From assembly GCF_031456545.1 (NCBI RefSeq), contig NZ_JAVDUV010000001.1, positions 2,728,001 to 2,792,000 of the forward strand: DNA of 64,000 nt, in the 5' to 3' direction. Below are positions 41,067-50,260 of the stretch, piece after piece (the stretch's first letter is position 1; each line of letters starts with the position of its first letter). A program made the translations under genes and the position numbers. The stretch is from Agromyces sp. 3263. GTDB taxonomy: Bacteria > Actinomycetota > Actinomycetes > Actinomycetales > Microbacteriaceae. The notes under the pieces are model-generated. The model ran no database searches. It saw only the letters and a program-made list of their open reading frames with translations, and was not told where the DNA came from.

Positions 41067-41846
41067 TCAGCCGAAGCGGCCCGACACGTAGTCCTCGGTG
41101 GCCTGCACGGTCGGGTTCGAGAAGATCGTGGTGGTGTCCGCGTACTCGATGAGGTTGCCCGGCTTGCCGGTGCCGGCGATGTTGAAGAACGCCGTCTTGT
41201 CGGAGACGCGGCTGGCCTGCTGCATGTTGTGCGTCACGATGACGATCGTGTACTGCAGCTTGAGCTCCTCGATGAGGTCCTCGATCGCGAGCGTGGAGAT
41301 CGGGTCGAGCGCCGAGCACGGCTCGTCCATGAGGATGACCTCGGGCGACACCGCGATGGCGCGGGCGATGCAGAGGCGCTGCTGCTGGCCGCCCGAGAGG
41401 CCCGATCCGGGGCGGTCGAGGCGGTCCTTGACCTCGTTCCAGAGGTTGGCGCCGCGCAGGGACTTCTCGACGAGGTCGTCGGCATCCGTCTTGGAGATGC
41501 GCCGGTTGTTGAGCTTCACTCCCGCGAGCACGTTCTCCTTGATGGACATCGTGGGGAACGGGTTGGGTCGCTGGAACACCATGCCCACCTGGCGCCGCAC
41601 GAGCACCGGGTCGACGTCGGGGTCGTACAGGTTGTTGCCGTCGACGAGCACCTCGCCCTCGACGCGCGCGCCGGGGATCACCTCGTGCATGCGGTTGAGC
41701 GTGCGGAGGAAGGTCGACTTGCCGCAGCCCGACGGGCCGATGAAGGCGGTGACGCTGCGGGGCTCGATCTCGAGGCTCACGCCCTCCACGGCAAGGAACT
41801 TGCTGTAGTAGACGTTGAGGTCGCGGACTTCGATGCGCTTTGACAC
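41067..41846 (-). CDS. pstB: Phosphate ABC transporter ATP-binding protein PstB
   Basis: A 259-aa ATPase that drives phosphate import. Walker [19 protein letters not shown]-loop [13 protein letters not shown], signature [14 protein letters not shown] and Walker [14 protein letters not shown] are all present; [16 protein letters not shown] is PstB-specific. GTG start at 41846, 22 nt after pstA. Last gene of pstSCAB. Confidence 0.97.
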   Translation of the reverse strand: MSKRIEVRDLNVYYSKFLAVEGVSLEIEPRSVTAFIGPSGCGKSTFLRTLNRMHEVIPGARVEGEVLVDGNNLYDPDVDPVLVRRQVGMVFQRPNPFPTMSIKENVLAGVKLNNRRISKTDADDLVEKSLRGANLWNEVKDRLDRPGSGLSGGQQQRLCIARAIAVSPEVILMDEPCSALDPISTLAIEDLIEELKLQYTIVIVTHNMQQASRVSDKTAFFNIAGTGKPGNLIEYADTTTIFSNPTVQATEDYVSGRFG

Positions 41847-41868
41847 GGATTTCCTTACTGGGGGAGGG

Positions 41869-42966
41869 TCAGCGGCCGAACTTCGGTGCGAAGAACTTGG
41901 CGACGAGACGGGCGATGAGGTTCAGCGCCATGACGATGAGGATGAGGGTGAGCGCGGCGGCCCACGCGCGGTCGAGGTACGCCTCGGGTGGGTTGCCCTG
42001 ATTGGCGTACTGCGTGTAGACGAAGACGGGCAGCGACGACATGCGCCCGTCGAACAGGTTCCAGTTCATGCTCTGGGTGAACCCCGCCGCGATGAGGAGC
42101 GGGGCGGTCTCGCCGATGACCCGCGAGATCGAGAGCATGATGCCGGTCGTGATGCCGGCGATCGAGGTCGGGAGCACCACCTTCACGATGGTCAGCCACT
42201 TCGGCACGCCGAGGGCGAAGGCCGCCTCGCGCAGCTCGTTCGGCACGAGGCGCAGCATCTCCTCGCTCGACCGCACGACCACGGGGATCATCAGCACCGA
42301 CAGGGCCACGGCGCCGGCGATGCCCGTGCGGGTGCCCGGCCCCAGGAAGATCGAGAACAGGGCGTAGGCGAACAGGCCGGCGACGATCGACGGGATGCCG
42401 GTCATGACGTCGACGAGGAACGTGATGCCCCGCGCGAGGCGGCCGCGGCCGTACTCGACGAGGTAGATCGAGGTCATCAGGCCGATGGGGATGGAGATGA
42501 TCGCCGCGGTGCCCGTCATGAGCACCGTGCCGACGATCGCGTGCAGCACGCCGCCGCCCTCGCCGGTCACGTTGCGCATCGACATCGTGAAGAAGTCGGC
42601 GTCGAACCGGTTGAGCCCGAACGTGATGACGGTGATGGTGAGCGAGATGAGCGGGATCATCGCGAGCACGAATGCACCGGTCACGAGCGCCGTGACGAGG
42701 CGGTCCATGGCCCGCCGGCGGCCCTCGACGAGCATCGAGAAGAGCCAGATCGACGGGATGTAGAGCACGGCGCCGACGAGCAGCGCGCCGCCCCAGTTGA
42801 ATCCGCTGCCGTCGGCGAGGGCCAGGACGCCGAAGATCGCGGCGGCGACGAGGATGGCTGCGCCGAGGATCATCCACGGTGCGGGGGTGGGCAGGCGCCC
42901 GGCGGTGAGGGAGTTCTCGATGGGCACCGCGACGGCGGTGGGCTCGGGCTTCGTCGTGACGGACAT
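41869..42966 (-). CDS. pstA: Phosphate ABC transporter permease PstA
   Basis: A 365-aa membrane permease. After a 30-residue cytoplasmic start there are two extra helices before the usual permease core (from about residue 85), longer than the approximately 300 aa of E. coli Pst[16 protein letters not shown] and [23 protein letters not shown] (EAA loop) are typical. Its ATG shares a base with the pstC stop (TGATG). Confidence 0.95.
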   Translation of the reverse strand: MSVTTKPEPTAVAVPIENSLTAGRLPTPAPWMILGAAILVAAAIFGVLALADGSGFNWGGALLVGAVLYIPSIWLFSMLVEGRRRAMDRLVTALVTGAFVLAMIPLISLTITVITFGLNRFDADFFTMSMRNVTGEGGGVLHAIVGTVLMTGTAAIISIPIGLMTSIYLVEYGRGRLARGITFLVDVMTGIPSIVAGLFAYALFSIFLGPGTRTGIAGAVALSVLMIPVVVRSSEEMLRLVPNELREAAFALGVPKWLTIVKVVLPTSIAGITTGIMLSISRVIGETAPLLIAAGFTQSMNWNLFDGRMSSLPVFVYTQYANQGNPPEAYLDRAWAAALTLILIVMALNLIARLVAKFFAPKFGR

Positions 42967-43904
42967 CAGTTGGCTCCCGAGAATTCCTTGCGGCGGCTGA
43001 CGATCCAGCGTGCGATGGCGTTGACCACGAAGGTCACGATGAAGAGGATGAGGCCCGTCGCGATGAGCACGTTGACGTTCATGCCGTAGGCCTCGGGGAA
43101 CGTCAGGGCGATGTTCGCCGCGATCGTCGACGGGTTCACCGAGGTGAGCAGCTTGAACGTGACGGCGCCGCTGGCGGAGAGCACCATGGCCACCGCCATC
43201 GTCTCGCCGAGCGCCCGGCCGAGGCCGAGCACGGCGGCCGAGACGATGCCCGAGCGGCCGAAGGGCAGCACGGCGGTGCGGATCATCTCCCACCGGGTGG
43301 CGCCGAGGGCGAGTGCGGCCTCCTCGTGGAGGACCGGGGTCTGCAGGAACACCTCGCGGCAGATCGCGGTCATGATCGGCAGCACCATCACGGCGAGCAC
43401 GATCGCGGCGGTGAGGATCGTGCGGCCGGTGCCCGAGACGGGGCCGGCGAAGAGGGGGAACCAGCCGAAGTTGTCGACGAGCCAGGAGTACACCGGCTGC
43501 ACCGCCGGGGCGAGCACGCCGATGCCCCAGAGGCCGAACACCACGGACGGCACCGCGGCGAGCAGGTCGACGATGTAGCCCAGGACCGAGGCGAGACGGC
43601 GCGGCGCGTAGTGCGAGATGAAGAGGGCGATGCCGATCGAGACGGGGATCGCCATGAGCAGGGCGAGCGCGGCGGCCCAGACCGTGCCGAAGAGCAGGGG
43701 ACCGACGTAGTTCCAGAAGTTGTCGGTGAGGATCGACGCATCCTCGTGGCTCGCGATGAGCGCGGGAAGGCTCTGCACGATCAGGAAGACGGCGACGGCG
43801 GCGAGCGTGACGAGGATCATCGATCCCGCGAAGACCGCGGAGCCCGAGAAGACCCGGTCGCCCGGTCGCTGCTTCGCCTTGATGGCGGTGGTGGCGGTGC
43901 TCAT
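42966..43904 (-). CDS. pstC: Phosphate ABC transporter permease PstC
   Basis: A 312-aa membrane subunit with six helices. AVPSVVFGLWGIGVLAP and EEAALALGATRWEMIRTAVLP (EAA loop) identify PstC. It pairs with PstA to form the channel. It lies 100 nt downstream of pstS, separated by a strong hairpin that probably lowers expression of pstCAB relative to pstS. Confidence 0.96.
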   Translation of the reverse strand: MSTATTAIKAKQRPGDRVFSGSAVFAGSMILVTLAAVAVFLIVQSLPALIASHEDASILTDNFWNYVGPLLFGTVWAAALALLMAIPVSIGIALFISHYAPRRLASVLGYIVDLLAAVPSVVFGLWGIGVLAPAVQPVYSWLVDNFGWFPLFAGPVSGTGRTILTAAIVLAVMVLPIMTAICREVFLQTPVLHEEAALALGATRWEMIRTAVLPFGRSGIVSAAVLGLGRALGETMAVAMVLSASGAVTFKLLTSVNPSTIAANIALTFPEAYGMNVNVLIATGLILFIVTFVVNAIARWIVSRRKEFSGAN

Positions 43905-43952
43905 CTGGCGTGATCCTCGAGTTCAGGTGGTGGTGGATCGTGGGACATGACC

Positions 43953-43998
43953 GTGCCCGACCCCGTCGCGTTCATGAGGAAACGTCGGGGTCGGGCAC
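43953..43998 (-). terminator. Intra-operon hairpin between pstS and pstC
   Basis: GTGCCCGACCCCG (43953-43965) pairs perfectly with CGGGGTCGGGCAC (43986-43998) over a 20-nt loop, just after the pstS stop. Typical of partial termination or mRNA 3'-end protection behind a highly expressed binding protein. Confidence 0.7.
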
Positions 43999-44005
43999 GA
44001 ACCTA

Positions 44006-45097
44006 CTACTGGATCGAGTCGATCGCAGCCGTGATCTGCTCGCGCAGGGTGTCCGAGATCGGCGCAGAGCCGGCGGCGTCAGCCGCCACGTTCTGGCCCT
44101 CGGGGCTGGCCATGTACGAGAAGTACGACTTCACGAGCTCGACGTTCTCGTCGTCCTCGTAGTCCTGGCAGCCGATGATGTAGCTCACCAGCACGATCGG
44201 GTAGACGCCGGCCTCCTCGGAGGTGCGGTCGATCTCGATGGCGATGTCGCCGTCGGCGCGACCCTCGGCCTCGGGCGAGGCGTCGACGATGGCCGCGGCG
44301 GCCTCGGGCGAGAACTCGACGAAGTCGTCGCCGACCTGCACCGCGACGGTGCCCAGGTCGCCGGCGCGCGAGGCGTCGGCGTAGCCGATGGTGCCGGTGC
44401 CGTTGGTCACCGCGTCGACGACGCCCGAGGTGCCCTGTGCGGCCTCGCCGCCCTCGAACGGCCAGACGCCGTCGGCCTCGTACGTCCACACGTCGGGGGC
44501 CGCGGCGCCGAGGTAGTCGGTGAAGTTCTCGGTGGTGCCCGAGTCGTCGGAGCGGTGCACGGGCGTGATCGCCAGGTCGGGCAGCGTCGCGTCGGGGTTC
44601 AGCGCGACGATGGCCTCGTCGTTCCACTTCGTGATGTTGCCGGCGAAGATGCCCGCGATGGTCGCGGCGTCGAGGTTGAGCGTGTCGACGCCCTCGACGT
44701 TGAAGATCACCGCGATGGGGGAGATGTACATGGGCAGCTCGACCACCGACGTGTCGGCGGCGCACTTGGCGAAGCCGCCCGCGGCGATCTCCTCGTCCTT
44801 GAATGCGCGGTCCGAGCCGGCGAAGTCGCTCGCACCCTCGAGGAAGGTCTCGCGGCCTGCGCCCGAGCCCGAGGGGTCGTAGTCGATCGTCACGTCGGGG
44901 TTGGCCGTCTGGAAGCCGGCGATCCACGCCTGCTGTGCGGCATCCTGCGAGGACGCGCCGGCGCCGACGAGGTTGCCCGAGAGCGACGAGGCCGACTCCG
45001 GGGCGGCGGCGCCGCCCTCGTTCGCGGCGCAGGAGCTGAGCGCGATCGCCGCGGTGATGGCGACGACGACGGGCACGCCGAAACGCTTGAGGTTCAC
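44006..45097 (-). CDS. pstS: Phosphate-binding lipoprotein PstS
   Basis: A 363-aa extracellular phosphate receptor. A signal peptide ends in the lipobox LSSC; LVGAGASSQDAAQQAWIAGF, DYDPSGSGAGRETFLEG and RSDDSGTTENFTDYL hold the Ser/Thr/Arg/Asp ligands for phosphate. GTG start at 45097, placed by GGAAGG about 7 nt upstream; the longer open frame is not supported. A PHO box lies about 100 nt upstream. Confidence 0.95.
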   Translation of the reverse strand: MNLKRFGVPVVVAITAAIALSSCAANEGGAAAPESASSLSGNLVGAGASSQDAAQQAWIAGFQTANPDVTIDYDPSGSGAGRETFLEGASDFAGSDRAFKDEEIAAGGFAKCAADTSVVELPMYISPIAVIFNVEGVDTLNLDAATIAGIFAGNITKWNDEAIVALNPDATLPDLAITPVHRSDDSGTTENFTDYLGAAAPDVWTYEADGVWPFEGGEAAQGTSGVVDAVTNGTGTIGYADASRAGDLGTVAVQVGDDFVEFSPEAAAAIVDASPEAEGRADGDIAIEIDRTSEEAGVYPIVLVSYIIGCQDYEDDENVELVKSYFSYMASPEGQNVAADAAGSAPISDTLREQITAAIDSIQ

Positions 45098-45132
45098 GTG
45101 ATTCCCTTCCGGGGTTCTTGATTGCAGGGGAT

Positions 45133-45149
45133 GGGCCGGGTGCCGGCCC
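45133..45149 (-). promoter_or_regulatory. Hairpin in the pstS leader
   Basis: GGGCCGG (45133-45139) and CCGGCCC (45143-45149) form a tight hairpin between the -10 candidate TAGCGT (complement of 45157-45162) and the pstS start. Its effect is unknown. Confidence 0.4.
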
Positions 45150-45193
45150 GCCTGCGACGCTAGGCCGCGCGCCTTACGAGCTTCCGCCACGAC

Positions 45194-45211
45194 GGTAAAC
45201 GGCAGGTGAAC
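45194..45211 (-). promoter_or_regulatory. PHO box upstream of pstS
   Basis: On the minus strand GTTCACC (45211-45205), four bases, then GTTTACC (45200-45194): two 11-nt direct-repeat units like the Streptomyces PhoP box (GTTCACC core). It ends about 31 bp before the -10 box TAGCGT, so a bound activator would touch the -35 region. The likely activator is the response regulator encoded at 56346. Confidence 0.82.
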
Positions 45212-45272
45212 GAGCCCTGTCGCACGGATGCCGCGGGCTGGGAGTTCCCCGGAAGCCGCCCTCGGGACGGCG

Positions 45273-46211
45273 TCAGGCGCGGGGCGCGTGCGTCTCGATG
45301 GCGACGATGCCCGAGCCGGAATTCGTGGCCGAGAGGTGCACCACGCTGAAGGCGCCGGGCTCGAGCCCCGCGGCATCCGTCACGTACGAACCGAGCGGCG
45401 TGGCCGTCGCCAAGGCGATCTCGCGCACCATCTCGGGCAGCACGGGACCGTGTCCGCAGATCACGGCCGGCTTGCCAGCGCGCACGCGCTTGCCGACGAC
45501 GCGGCGCACCTCGTCGTTGCCCGACTCCCAGGCGTCCTGGCTGATGCCCTCGTCGCGCTTGATCGGGATGCCGGTGGCGGCGGCGAGGGGCGCGACCGTG
45601 GTGACGCAGCGCACCGCGGGCGAGGTGACGATGCGCCGGGGCGCCCACGCGGTGATCGTGTCGACGAGCGCGGCCGCCTGCTGCACGCCGCGCTCGGCGA
45701 GGGGGCGCGCGGCATCCGTGCCCTTCCATCCGCCCCGTGAGACGGCCTTGCCGTGGCGCACCAGAAGGAGCGGGAAGGTGCTCGTGACGCCCTGGTCGAG
45801 CAGCTTCGCGAACGTGTCGAGGATCTCGACGTCGGGTTGGTGGCTGAGGTAGCCGCGGGCGCGCTTCACCGTGACCCACTCGAGGGCGGCGATCTCGGAG
45901 TTCGGCTTGAACGTCGATCGCTGGACGGCGCGATCGCTCACCTCGGCGGCCCAGTAGTGCACGATCTTCTCGCGCCCGCTGGGCAGCGGGTAGCGCGAGA
46001 CGCCGAGCGGCACGCCGAGCGCGACGTCGAGGCCGGTCTCCTCGGCGATCTCGCGCACGGCCGTGCGGGGGAGCGACTCGCCGGGGTCGACCTTGCCCTT
46101 GGGGATGGTCACGTCACCGTACGCGGTGCGGTGCACGACGAGCACGTGGATCCGGCCGTCGATGACGCGCCAGCACACGGCGCCGGCCGCGTAGATGGCC
46201 GTGGCGGTCAA
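45273..46211 (-). CDS. Nudix hydrolase fused to histidine phosphatase (MutT1-like)
   Basis: A 312-aa two-domain enzyme. The N-terminal Nudix box [25 protein letters not shown] (residues about 41-65) is complete. The C-terminal domain begins [12 protein letters not shown] (RHG catalytic His) and has [12 protein letters not shown]. tuberculosis MutT1 has this arrangement, removes 8-oxo-(d)GTP, and is also next to ppk. The TTG start (46211) overlaps the ppk stop (TTGA). Confidence 0.9.
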   Translation of the reverse strand: MTATAIYAAGAVCWRVIDGRIHVLVVHRTAYGDVTIPKGKVDPGESLPRTAVREIAEETGLDVALGVPLGVSRYPLPSGREKIVHYWAAEVSDRAVQRSTFKPNSEIAALEWVTVKRARGYLSHQPDVEILDTFAKLLDQGVTSTFPLLLVRHGKAVSRGGWKGTDAARPLAERGVQQAAALVDTITAWAPRRIVTSPAVRCVTTVAPLAAATGIPIKRDEGISQDAWESGNDEVRRVVGKRVRAGKPAVICGHGPVLPEMVREIALATATPLGSYVTDAAGLEPGAFSVVHLSATNSGSGIVAIETHAPRA

Positions 46212-48382
46212 CGCCGCTTCCCCGGACGGGTACGCTGGCCGATCTGCTGCATCAGCTTCGACTGCATGTCCTCCAGCGGATGCCCGGCGTCGTCGATCCA
46301 ATGCCGCACCCACTCGCCGTCGCCCGACAGGTGCCACGCGCTCGTGCGGTCGTCCATGGCGCGGTCGAACAGGGATGCGATCTCGGTGAGGTGCTCGGGG
46401 TCGACGAGCCGCACCAGCGCCTCGACGCGACGATCGAGGTTGCGGTGCATCATGTCGGCCGAGCCGATGAACACCTGCGGGTCGCCGTCGTTCAGGAACG
46501 AGAAGATGCGCGAGTGCTCGAGGTAGCGCCCGAGGATGGAGCGCACCCGGATGTTCTCGCTGAGCCCGGGGATGCCCGGGCGCAGGCTGCAGATGCCGCG
46601 CACCCAGACGTCGACGGGCACGCCGGCGTTCGACGCCCGGTAGAGCGCGTCGATGATGGCCTCGTCGACGATCGAGTTCACCTTGATCCGGATGCCGCTG
46701 GGCCGGCCGGCCTCGGCGTTGCGCGTCTCGGCGGCGATGAGCTTGAGCAGGCCCTTGCGCAGGTGCAGGGGTGCCACGAGCAGGCGCTTGAACTTCTTCT
46801 CGATCGCGTAGCCCGAGAGCTCGTTGAAGAGGCGGGTGAGGTCCTTGCCGACCTGGTCGTCGGCGGTCAGCAGGCCGAGGTCCTCGTAGATGCGGCTCGT
46901 CTTGGGGTTGTAGTTGCCCGTGCCGATGTGGCTGTAGTGGCGGAGTCCCCCCTTCTCCTGCCGGATCACGAGGGCGAGCTTGCAGTGGGTCTTCAGCCCG
47001 ACGAGGCCGTAGACGACGTGCACGCCCGCCTTCTCGAGCTTGCGGGCCCACGAGATGTTCGCCTGCTCGTCGAAGCGTGCCTTGATCTCGACGAGGGCGA
47101 GCACCTGCTTGCCGGACTCGGCCGCGTCGATGAGCGCCTCGACGATGGGGCTGTCGCCCGACGTCCGGTAGAGCGTCTGCTTGATGGCGAGCACGTCGGG
47201 GTCGGCGGCCGCCTGTTCGAGGAAGGCCTGCACGCTCGTCGCGAACGACTCGTAGGGGTGGTGGAGGAGCACGTCCTGTCGCGAGACGGCCTTGAAGATG
47301 TCTGCCTGGCGGTTCGGCTCCGACGGCAGCAGGTGCGCGTTCGTCGTGGGCACGTGGGTGGGGTAGTGCAGTTCGGGACGGTCGAGCCTGGCCAGGTCGA
47401 ACAACCCGCCGAGGTCGAGCGGCGCGGGAAGGCGGAAGACCTCCTGCTCGGTGACGTCGAGCTCGCGCACGAGGAGGCCCAGCGTCACGTCGTCCATGTC
47501 CTCGGTGATCTCGAGGCGGATGGGCGGACCGAAGCGGCGCCGGAGGAGCTCCTTCTCGAGCGCCTTGATGAGGTTCTCGGTCTCGTCCTCCTCGATCTCG
47601 ACGTCCTCGTTGCGGGTGATGCGGAACACGTGGTGCTCGACGATCTCCATGCCCGGGAACAGGTCGCCGAGGTGGTTGGCGATGAGGTCCTCGAGGGTGA
47701 CGTACCTGGCCTGCTCGATCGACTCGTCGGGGTCGACGCGCACGAAGCGCGGCAGCATCTGCGGCACCTTGACGCGGGCGAACTCCTGCCGGCCCGTGCG
47801 GCTGTTGCGCACGCGCACCGACAGGTTCAGCGAGAGGCCCGAGATGTAGGGGAACGGATGCGCCGGATCCACCGCGAGCGGCATGAGCACTGGGAAGATC
47901 TGGGCCGAGAAGTAGGCGCGCAGGTGGGCCGTCTCGCGCTCGCCCAGGTCGGACCAGGCGACGACGCGGATGCCGGCCTCGGCGAGGGCGGGCTTCACGA
48001 GCTCCTGGTACGCGGCGGCGTGCCGCTCCTGCAGTTCGTGCGCCTTCCTCGAGATGTCGCTCAGTACGTCCTGCGGGGCGCGACCCACGTTCGTGGGCAC
48101 CGCGAGACCCGTGACGATGCGGCGCTTCAGGCCCGCGACCCGCACCATGAAGAACTCGTCGAGGTTCGACGCGAAGATCGCGAGGAAGTTGGCGCGCTCC
48201 AGCACGGGGAGCAGCGGATCCTCGGCGAGCTCCAGCACGCGCTGGTTGAACGCGAGCCAGCTGAGCTCGCGGTCGAGGTAGCGTTCGGCGGGAAGTTCGG
48301 GCGCGCCCTCGATGTCGAACGGCTCGAAGTCGTCGTCGAAGTCGCTGGCGGTGCGGTCTTCGTCGAGGGCGCTGTCGGTCAT
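46208..48382 (-). CDS. ppk: Polyphosphate kinase Ppk1
   Basis: Makes inorganic polyphosphate from ATP. The 724-aa protein has the N-domain [18 protein letters not shown], the catalytic [15 protein letters not shown] (phospho-His), [20 protein letters not shown], and [16 protein letters not shown] with the second His. It is coupled to the MutT1-like gene and lies close to pst genes and regX3, so phosphate control is plausible. Confidence 0.97.
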   Translation of the reverse strand: MTDSALDEDRTASDFDDDFEPFDIEGAPELPAERYLDRELSWLAFNQRVLELAEDPLLPVLERANFLAIFASNLDEFFMVRVAGLKRRIVTGLAVPTNVGRAPQDVLSDISRKAHELQERHAAAYQELVKPALAEAGIRVVAWSDLGERETAHLRAYFSAQIFPVLMPLAVDPAHPFPYISGLSLNLSVRVRNSRTGRQEFARVKVPQMLPRFVRVDPDESIEQARYVTLEDLIANHLGDLFPGMEIVEHHVFRITRNEDVEIEEDETENLIKALEKELLRRRFGPPIRLEITEDMDDVTLGLLVRELDVTEQEVFRLPAPLDLGGLFDLARLDRPELHYPTHVPTTNAHLLPSEPNRQADIFKAVSRQDVLLHHPYESFATSVQAFLEQAAADPDVLAIKQTLYRTSGDSPIVEALIDAAESGKQVLALVEIKARFDEQANISWARKLEKAGVHVVYGLVGLKTHCKLALVIRQEKGGLRHYSHIGTGNYNPKTSRIYEDLGLLTADDQVGKDLTRLFNELSGYAIEKKFKRLLVAPLHLRKGLLKLIAAETRNAEAGRPSGIRIKVNSIVDEAIIDALYRASNAGVPVDVWVRGICSLRPGIPGLSENIRVRSILGRYLEHSRIFSFLNDGDPQVFIGSADMMHRNLDRRVEALVRLVDPEHLTEIASLFDRAMDDRTSAWHLSGDGEWVRHWIDDAGHPLEDMQSKLMQQIGQRTRPGKRR

Positions 48383-48427
48383 CCACTCATCATGCCACCC
48401 GGCCCGCCGCAGGCGAGGGGTGCGACG

Positions 48428-49120
48428 TTAACGTGCGGTGACGGTCGGCGCGCCCTGGTCGTCTTCCTCGTGCACGTTGAAGCGGTAGCCCACGTTGCGG
48501 ACGGTGCCGATGAGGCTGTCGAGGTCGCCGAGCTTGGCCCGGAGGCGCCGCACGTGCACGTCCACCGTCCGAGTGCCGCCGAAGTAGTCGTAGCCCCACA
48601 CCTCGCTGAGCAGCTGCTCGCGGGTGAACACGCGCGAGGGGTGCGCGGCCAGGAAGCGGAGCAGCTCGAACTCCTTGTAGGTGAGGTCGAGCGTGCGGCC
48701 GTGCACCTTCGCCGAGTAGCTGGCCTCGTCGATGACGACTCCGGAGGTCTGGATGCGCTCCGACGGCTGCGCGGACTGTGCCCGGCCCAGGGCGAGGCGG
48801 ATGCGCGCATCGACCTCCGCCGGCCCGGCGTCCATGAGCACCACGTCGTCGACGCCCCAGTCGGGCGTGACCGCGGTGAGGCCGCCCTCCGTGACGATGA
48901 GCAGGAGCGGGACCGACAGCCCAGTCGTGCGAAGGATCTGCGACAGCGCCTTCGCGCCCGCGAGGTTCGTGCGGGCGTCGAGGAACACGAGATCGGATTC
49001 TGGCGCTCTGACCAGCTGCTCAGGCGAAGCGGGGATGACCCTCGTTCGGTGAGTCAGGAGTGACAACGCCGGGAGAACCTCATCGTTTGCCGCCGGCGAC
49101 AGGATCAGTAACTGCGCCAC
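48428..49120 (-). CDS. glnR: Nitrogen regulator GlnR (orphan OmpR-family response regulator)
   Basis: A 230-aa regulator of nitrogen assimilation genes. [22 protein letters not shown] and [17 protein letters not shown] match actinobacterial GlnR; the winged helix has [20 protein letters not shown] and [20 protein letters not shown]. The receiver keeps an Asp ([10 protein letters not shown]) but lacks the normal phosphorylation pocket and no kinase is adjacent, as is known for GlnR. GTG start at 49120 with GGAGGG 7 nt upstream. Confidence 0.9.
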   Translation of the reverse strand: MAQLLILSPAANDEVLPALSLLTHRTRVIPASPEQLVRAPESDLVFLDARTNLAGAKALSQILRTTGLSVPLLLIVTEGGLTAVTPDWGVDDVVLMDAGPAEVDARIRLALGRAQSAQPSERIQTSGVVIDEASYSAKVHGRTLDLTYKEFELLRFLAAHPSRVFTREQLLSEVWGYDYFGGTRTVDVHVRRLRAKLGDLDSLIGTVRNVGYRFNVHEEDDQGAPTVTAR

Positions 49121-49197
49121 GCACACCCTCCAGTAGTAAGGTGCGGTCAATACTACGTGACGCCGGACACCGGCTGTGCGACGCGAACGGGGGGAAC

Positions 49198-49512
49198 ATG
49201 CGAGCGGGCTCTGAGACACGGGGCGGCTGGCCGCGGATCGTGCTCGTCTGGGCCATCGCGGCGGTCGGGGCGGTCCTCGTCGTCTCCGGCGCGTACTCGG
49301 GCACCGGTGCGTGGTTCGGCGACGCGTCGTCGCTCGGGGTCTACGGCGCGCTGTGCGTCGCGTTCGCGGCATCCGTGCTGGCCGCGCTCATCGTCGAACT
49401 CGCGTCGCGGAAGCCCGGCGGCTTCGTCACGCGCACCAGCACGAGCATCGCCGGTGCGGCCGTGGTGATGCTCATCGCGGCGATCGCCGTGGCGCCCGTC
49501 GCCTTCGGGTGA
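49198..49512 (+). CDS. Small three-helix membrane protein, unknown function
   Basis: 104 aa with hydrophobic helices at about residues 13-33, 45-67 and 82-102. GGGGG lies 3-4 nt before the ATG. Divergent from glnR and followed closely by a 38-aa membrane peptide gene. No recognised family. Confidence 0.65.
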   Translation: MRAGSETRGGWPRIVLVWAIAAVGAVLVVSGAYSGTGAWFGDASSLGVYGALCVAFAASVLAALIVELASRKPGGFVTRTSTSIAGAAVVMLIAAIAVAPVAFG

Positions 49513-49530
49513 GCGGGTAGACTCGACGCC

Positions 49531-49647
49531 ATGTCGCAGCTGCTCGCCCTCGAACTCCTCTTCATCGGCCTGCTCGGGCTCGCGAGCCTCGCCATCGCGT
49601 GGATCAGCGGCGTCGTCGTGTACAAGCTCTTCAAGGGCCAGCGCTGA
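49531..49647 (+). CDS. 38-aa single-helix membrane micropeptide
   Basis: ATG-TCG-CAG-CTG... to TGA at 49645. The peptide begins MSQLLALELLFIGLLGLASL and ends VVYKLFKGQR: one membrane helix with a short basic tail. TAGACT at 49518-49523 lies 7 nt before the ATG, so it has its own leaderless start. It runs into the nitrobindin gene 4 nt later and may provide its translation. Function unknown. Confidence 0.65.
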   Translation: MSQLLALELLFIGLLGLASLAIAWISGVVVYKLFKGQR

Positions 49648-49651
49648 TCCG

Positions 49652-50260
49652 ATGATCGAGCTTCCCGTCGACCTTCCGGCCGAGCTCGTGCCGCTCTCCT
49701 GGCTCATCGGGGTCTGGGAGGGCTCGGGCGTCATCGACTACAAGGTGGGCGACGAGTCGATCACCCATGAGTTCGGCCAGCGCGTGAGCTTCAGCCATGA
49801 CGGCCTGCCGCACCTGAACTACACGTCGTACACGTGGCTCTTCCCCGAGGAGCCCGACGGCGACCCGAGGCCGCTCGCGACCGAGACGGGCTACTGGCGC
49901 ATCGAGCGCCCGCTGGGGGAGGGCGACCCCGGCCCCGCGCTGCTGCCCGCCGTGGGCGAGAACCGCTATCCCGACGCGGAGTCCGTCGAAACGTTGCGCA
50001 ATGCGACCGGCGGGTTCGACCTCGAGGTCTCGCTCGTGCACCCCGGAGGTGTCGCCGAGCTCTACCTCGGGCAGGTCAAGGGGCCGCGCATCGACCTCGC
50101 CACGGACGCCGTCATGCGCACCGCCGGCGCGAAGGACTACGCGGCCGCCACCCGCCTCTACGGCCTCGTCGAGGGCCACCTGCTGTGGGCCTGGGACATC
50201 GCCGCCCTCGGGCAGGACCTGCGCACGCACGCGTCCGCCCGACTCGCGAAGGTCGACTGA
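49652..50260 (+). CDS. Nitrobindin-like heme-binding protein (FABP-like, DUF1794)
   Basis: A 202-aa ten-stranded beta-barrel protein. PLSWLIGVWEGSGVIDY carries the GxWxGxG signature, and the C-terminal RLYGLVEGHLLWAWDIAA is the other conserved block. Nitrobindins bind ferric heme and detoxify peroxynitrite in characterised members. The stop overlaps the YgfZ gene start (TGATG). Confidence 0.87.
   Translation: MIELPVDLPAELVPLSWLIGVWEGSGVIDYKVGDESITHEFGQRVSFSHDGLPHLNYTSYTWLFPEEPDGDPRPLATETGYWRIERPLGEGDPGPALLPAVGENRYPDAESVETLRNATGGFDLEVSLVHPGGVAELYLGQVKGPRIDLATDAVMRTAGAKDYAAATRLYGLVEGHLLWAWDIAALGQDLRTHASARLAKVD

Noticed and set aside
43953..43998. pst hairpin considered as a riboswitch
   Set aside because: A single perfect stem with an unstructured 20-nt loop after a stop codon fits a terminator or stabiliser; no known aptamer pattern.
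46280..49063. A 927-codon open frame antisense to ppk
   Set aside because: Low-complexity Arg/Asp/Val/Glu-rich translation typical of the complement of GC-rich genes; ppk on the other strand is unmistakable.
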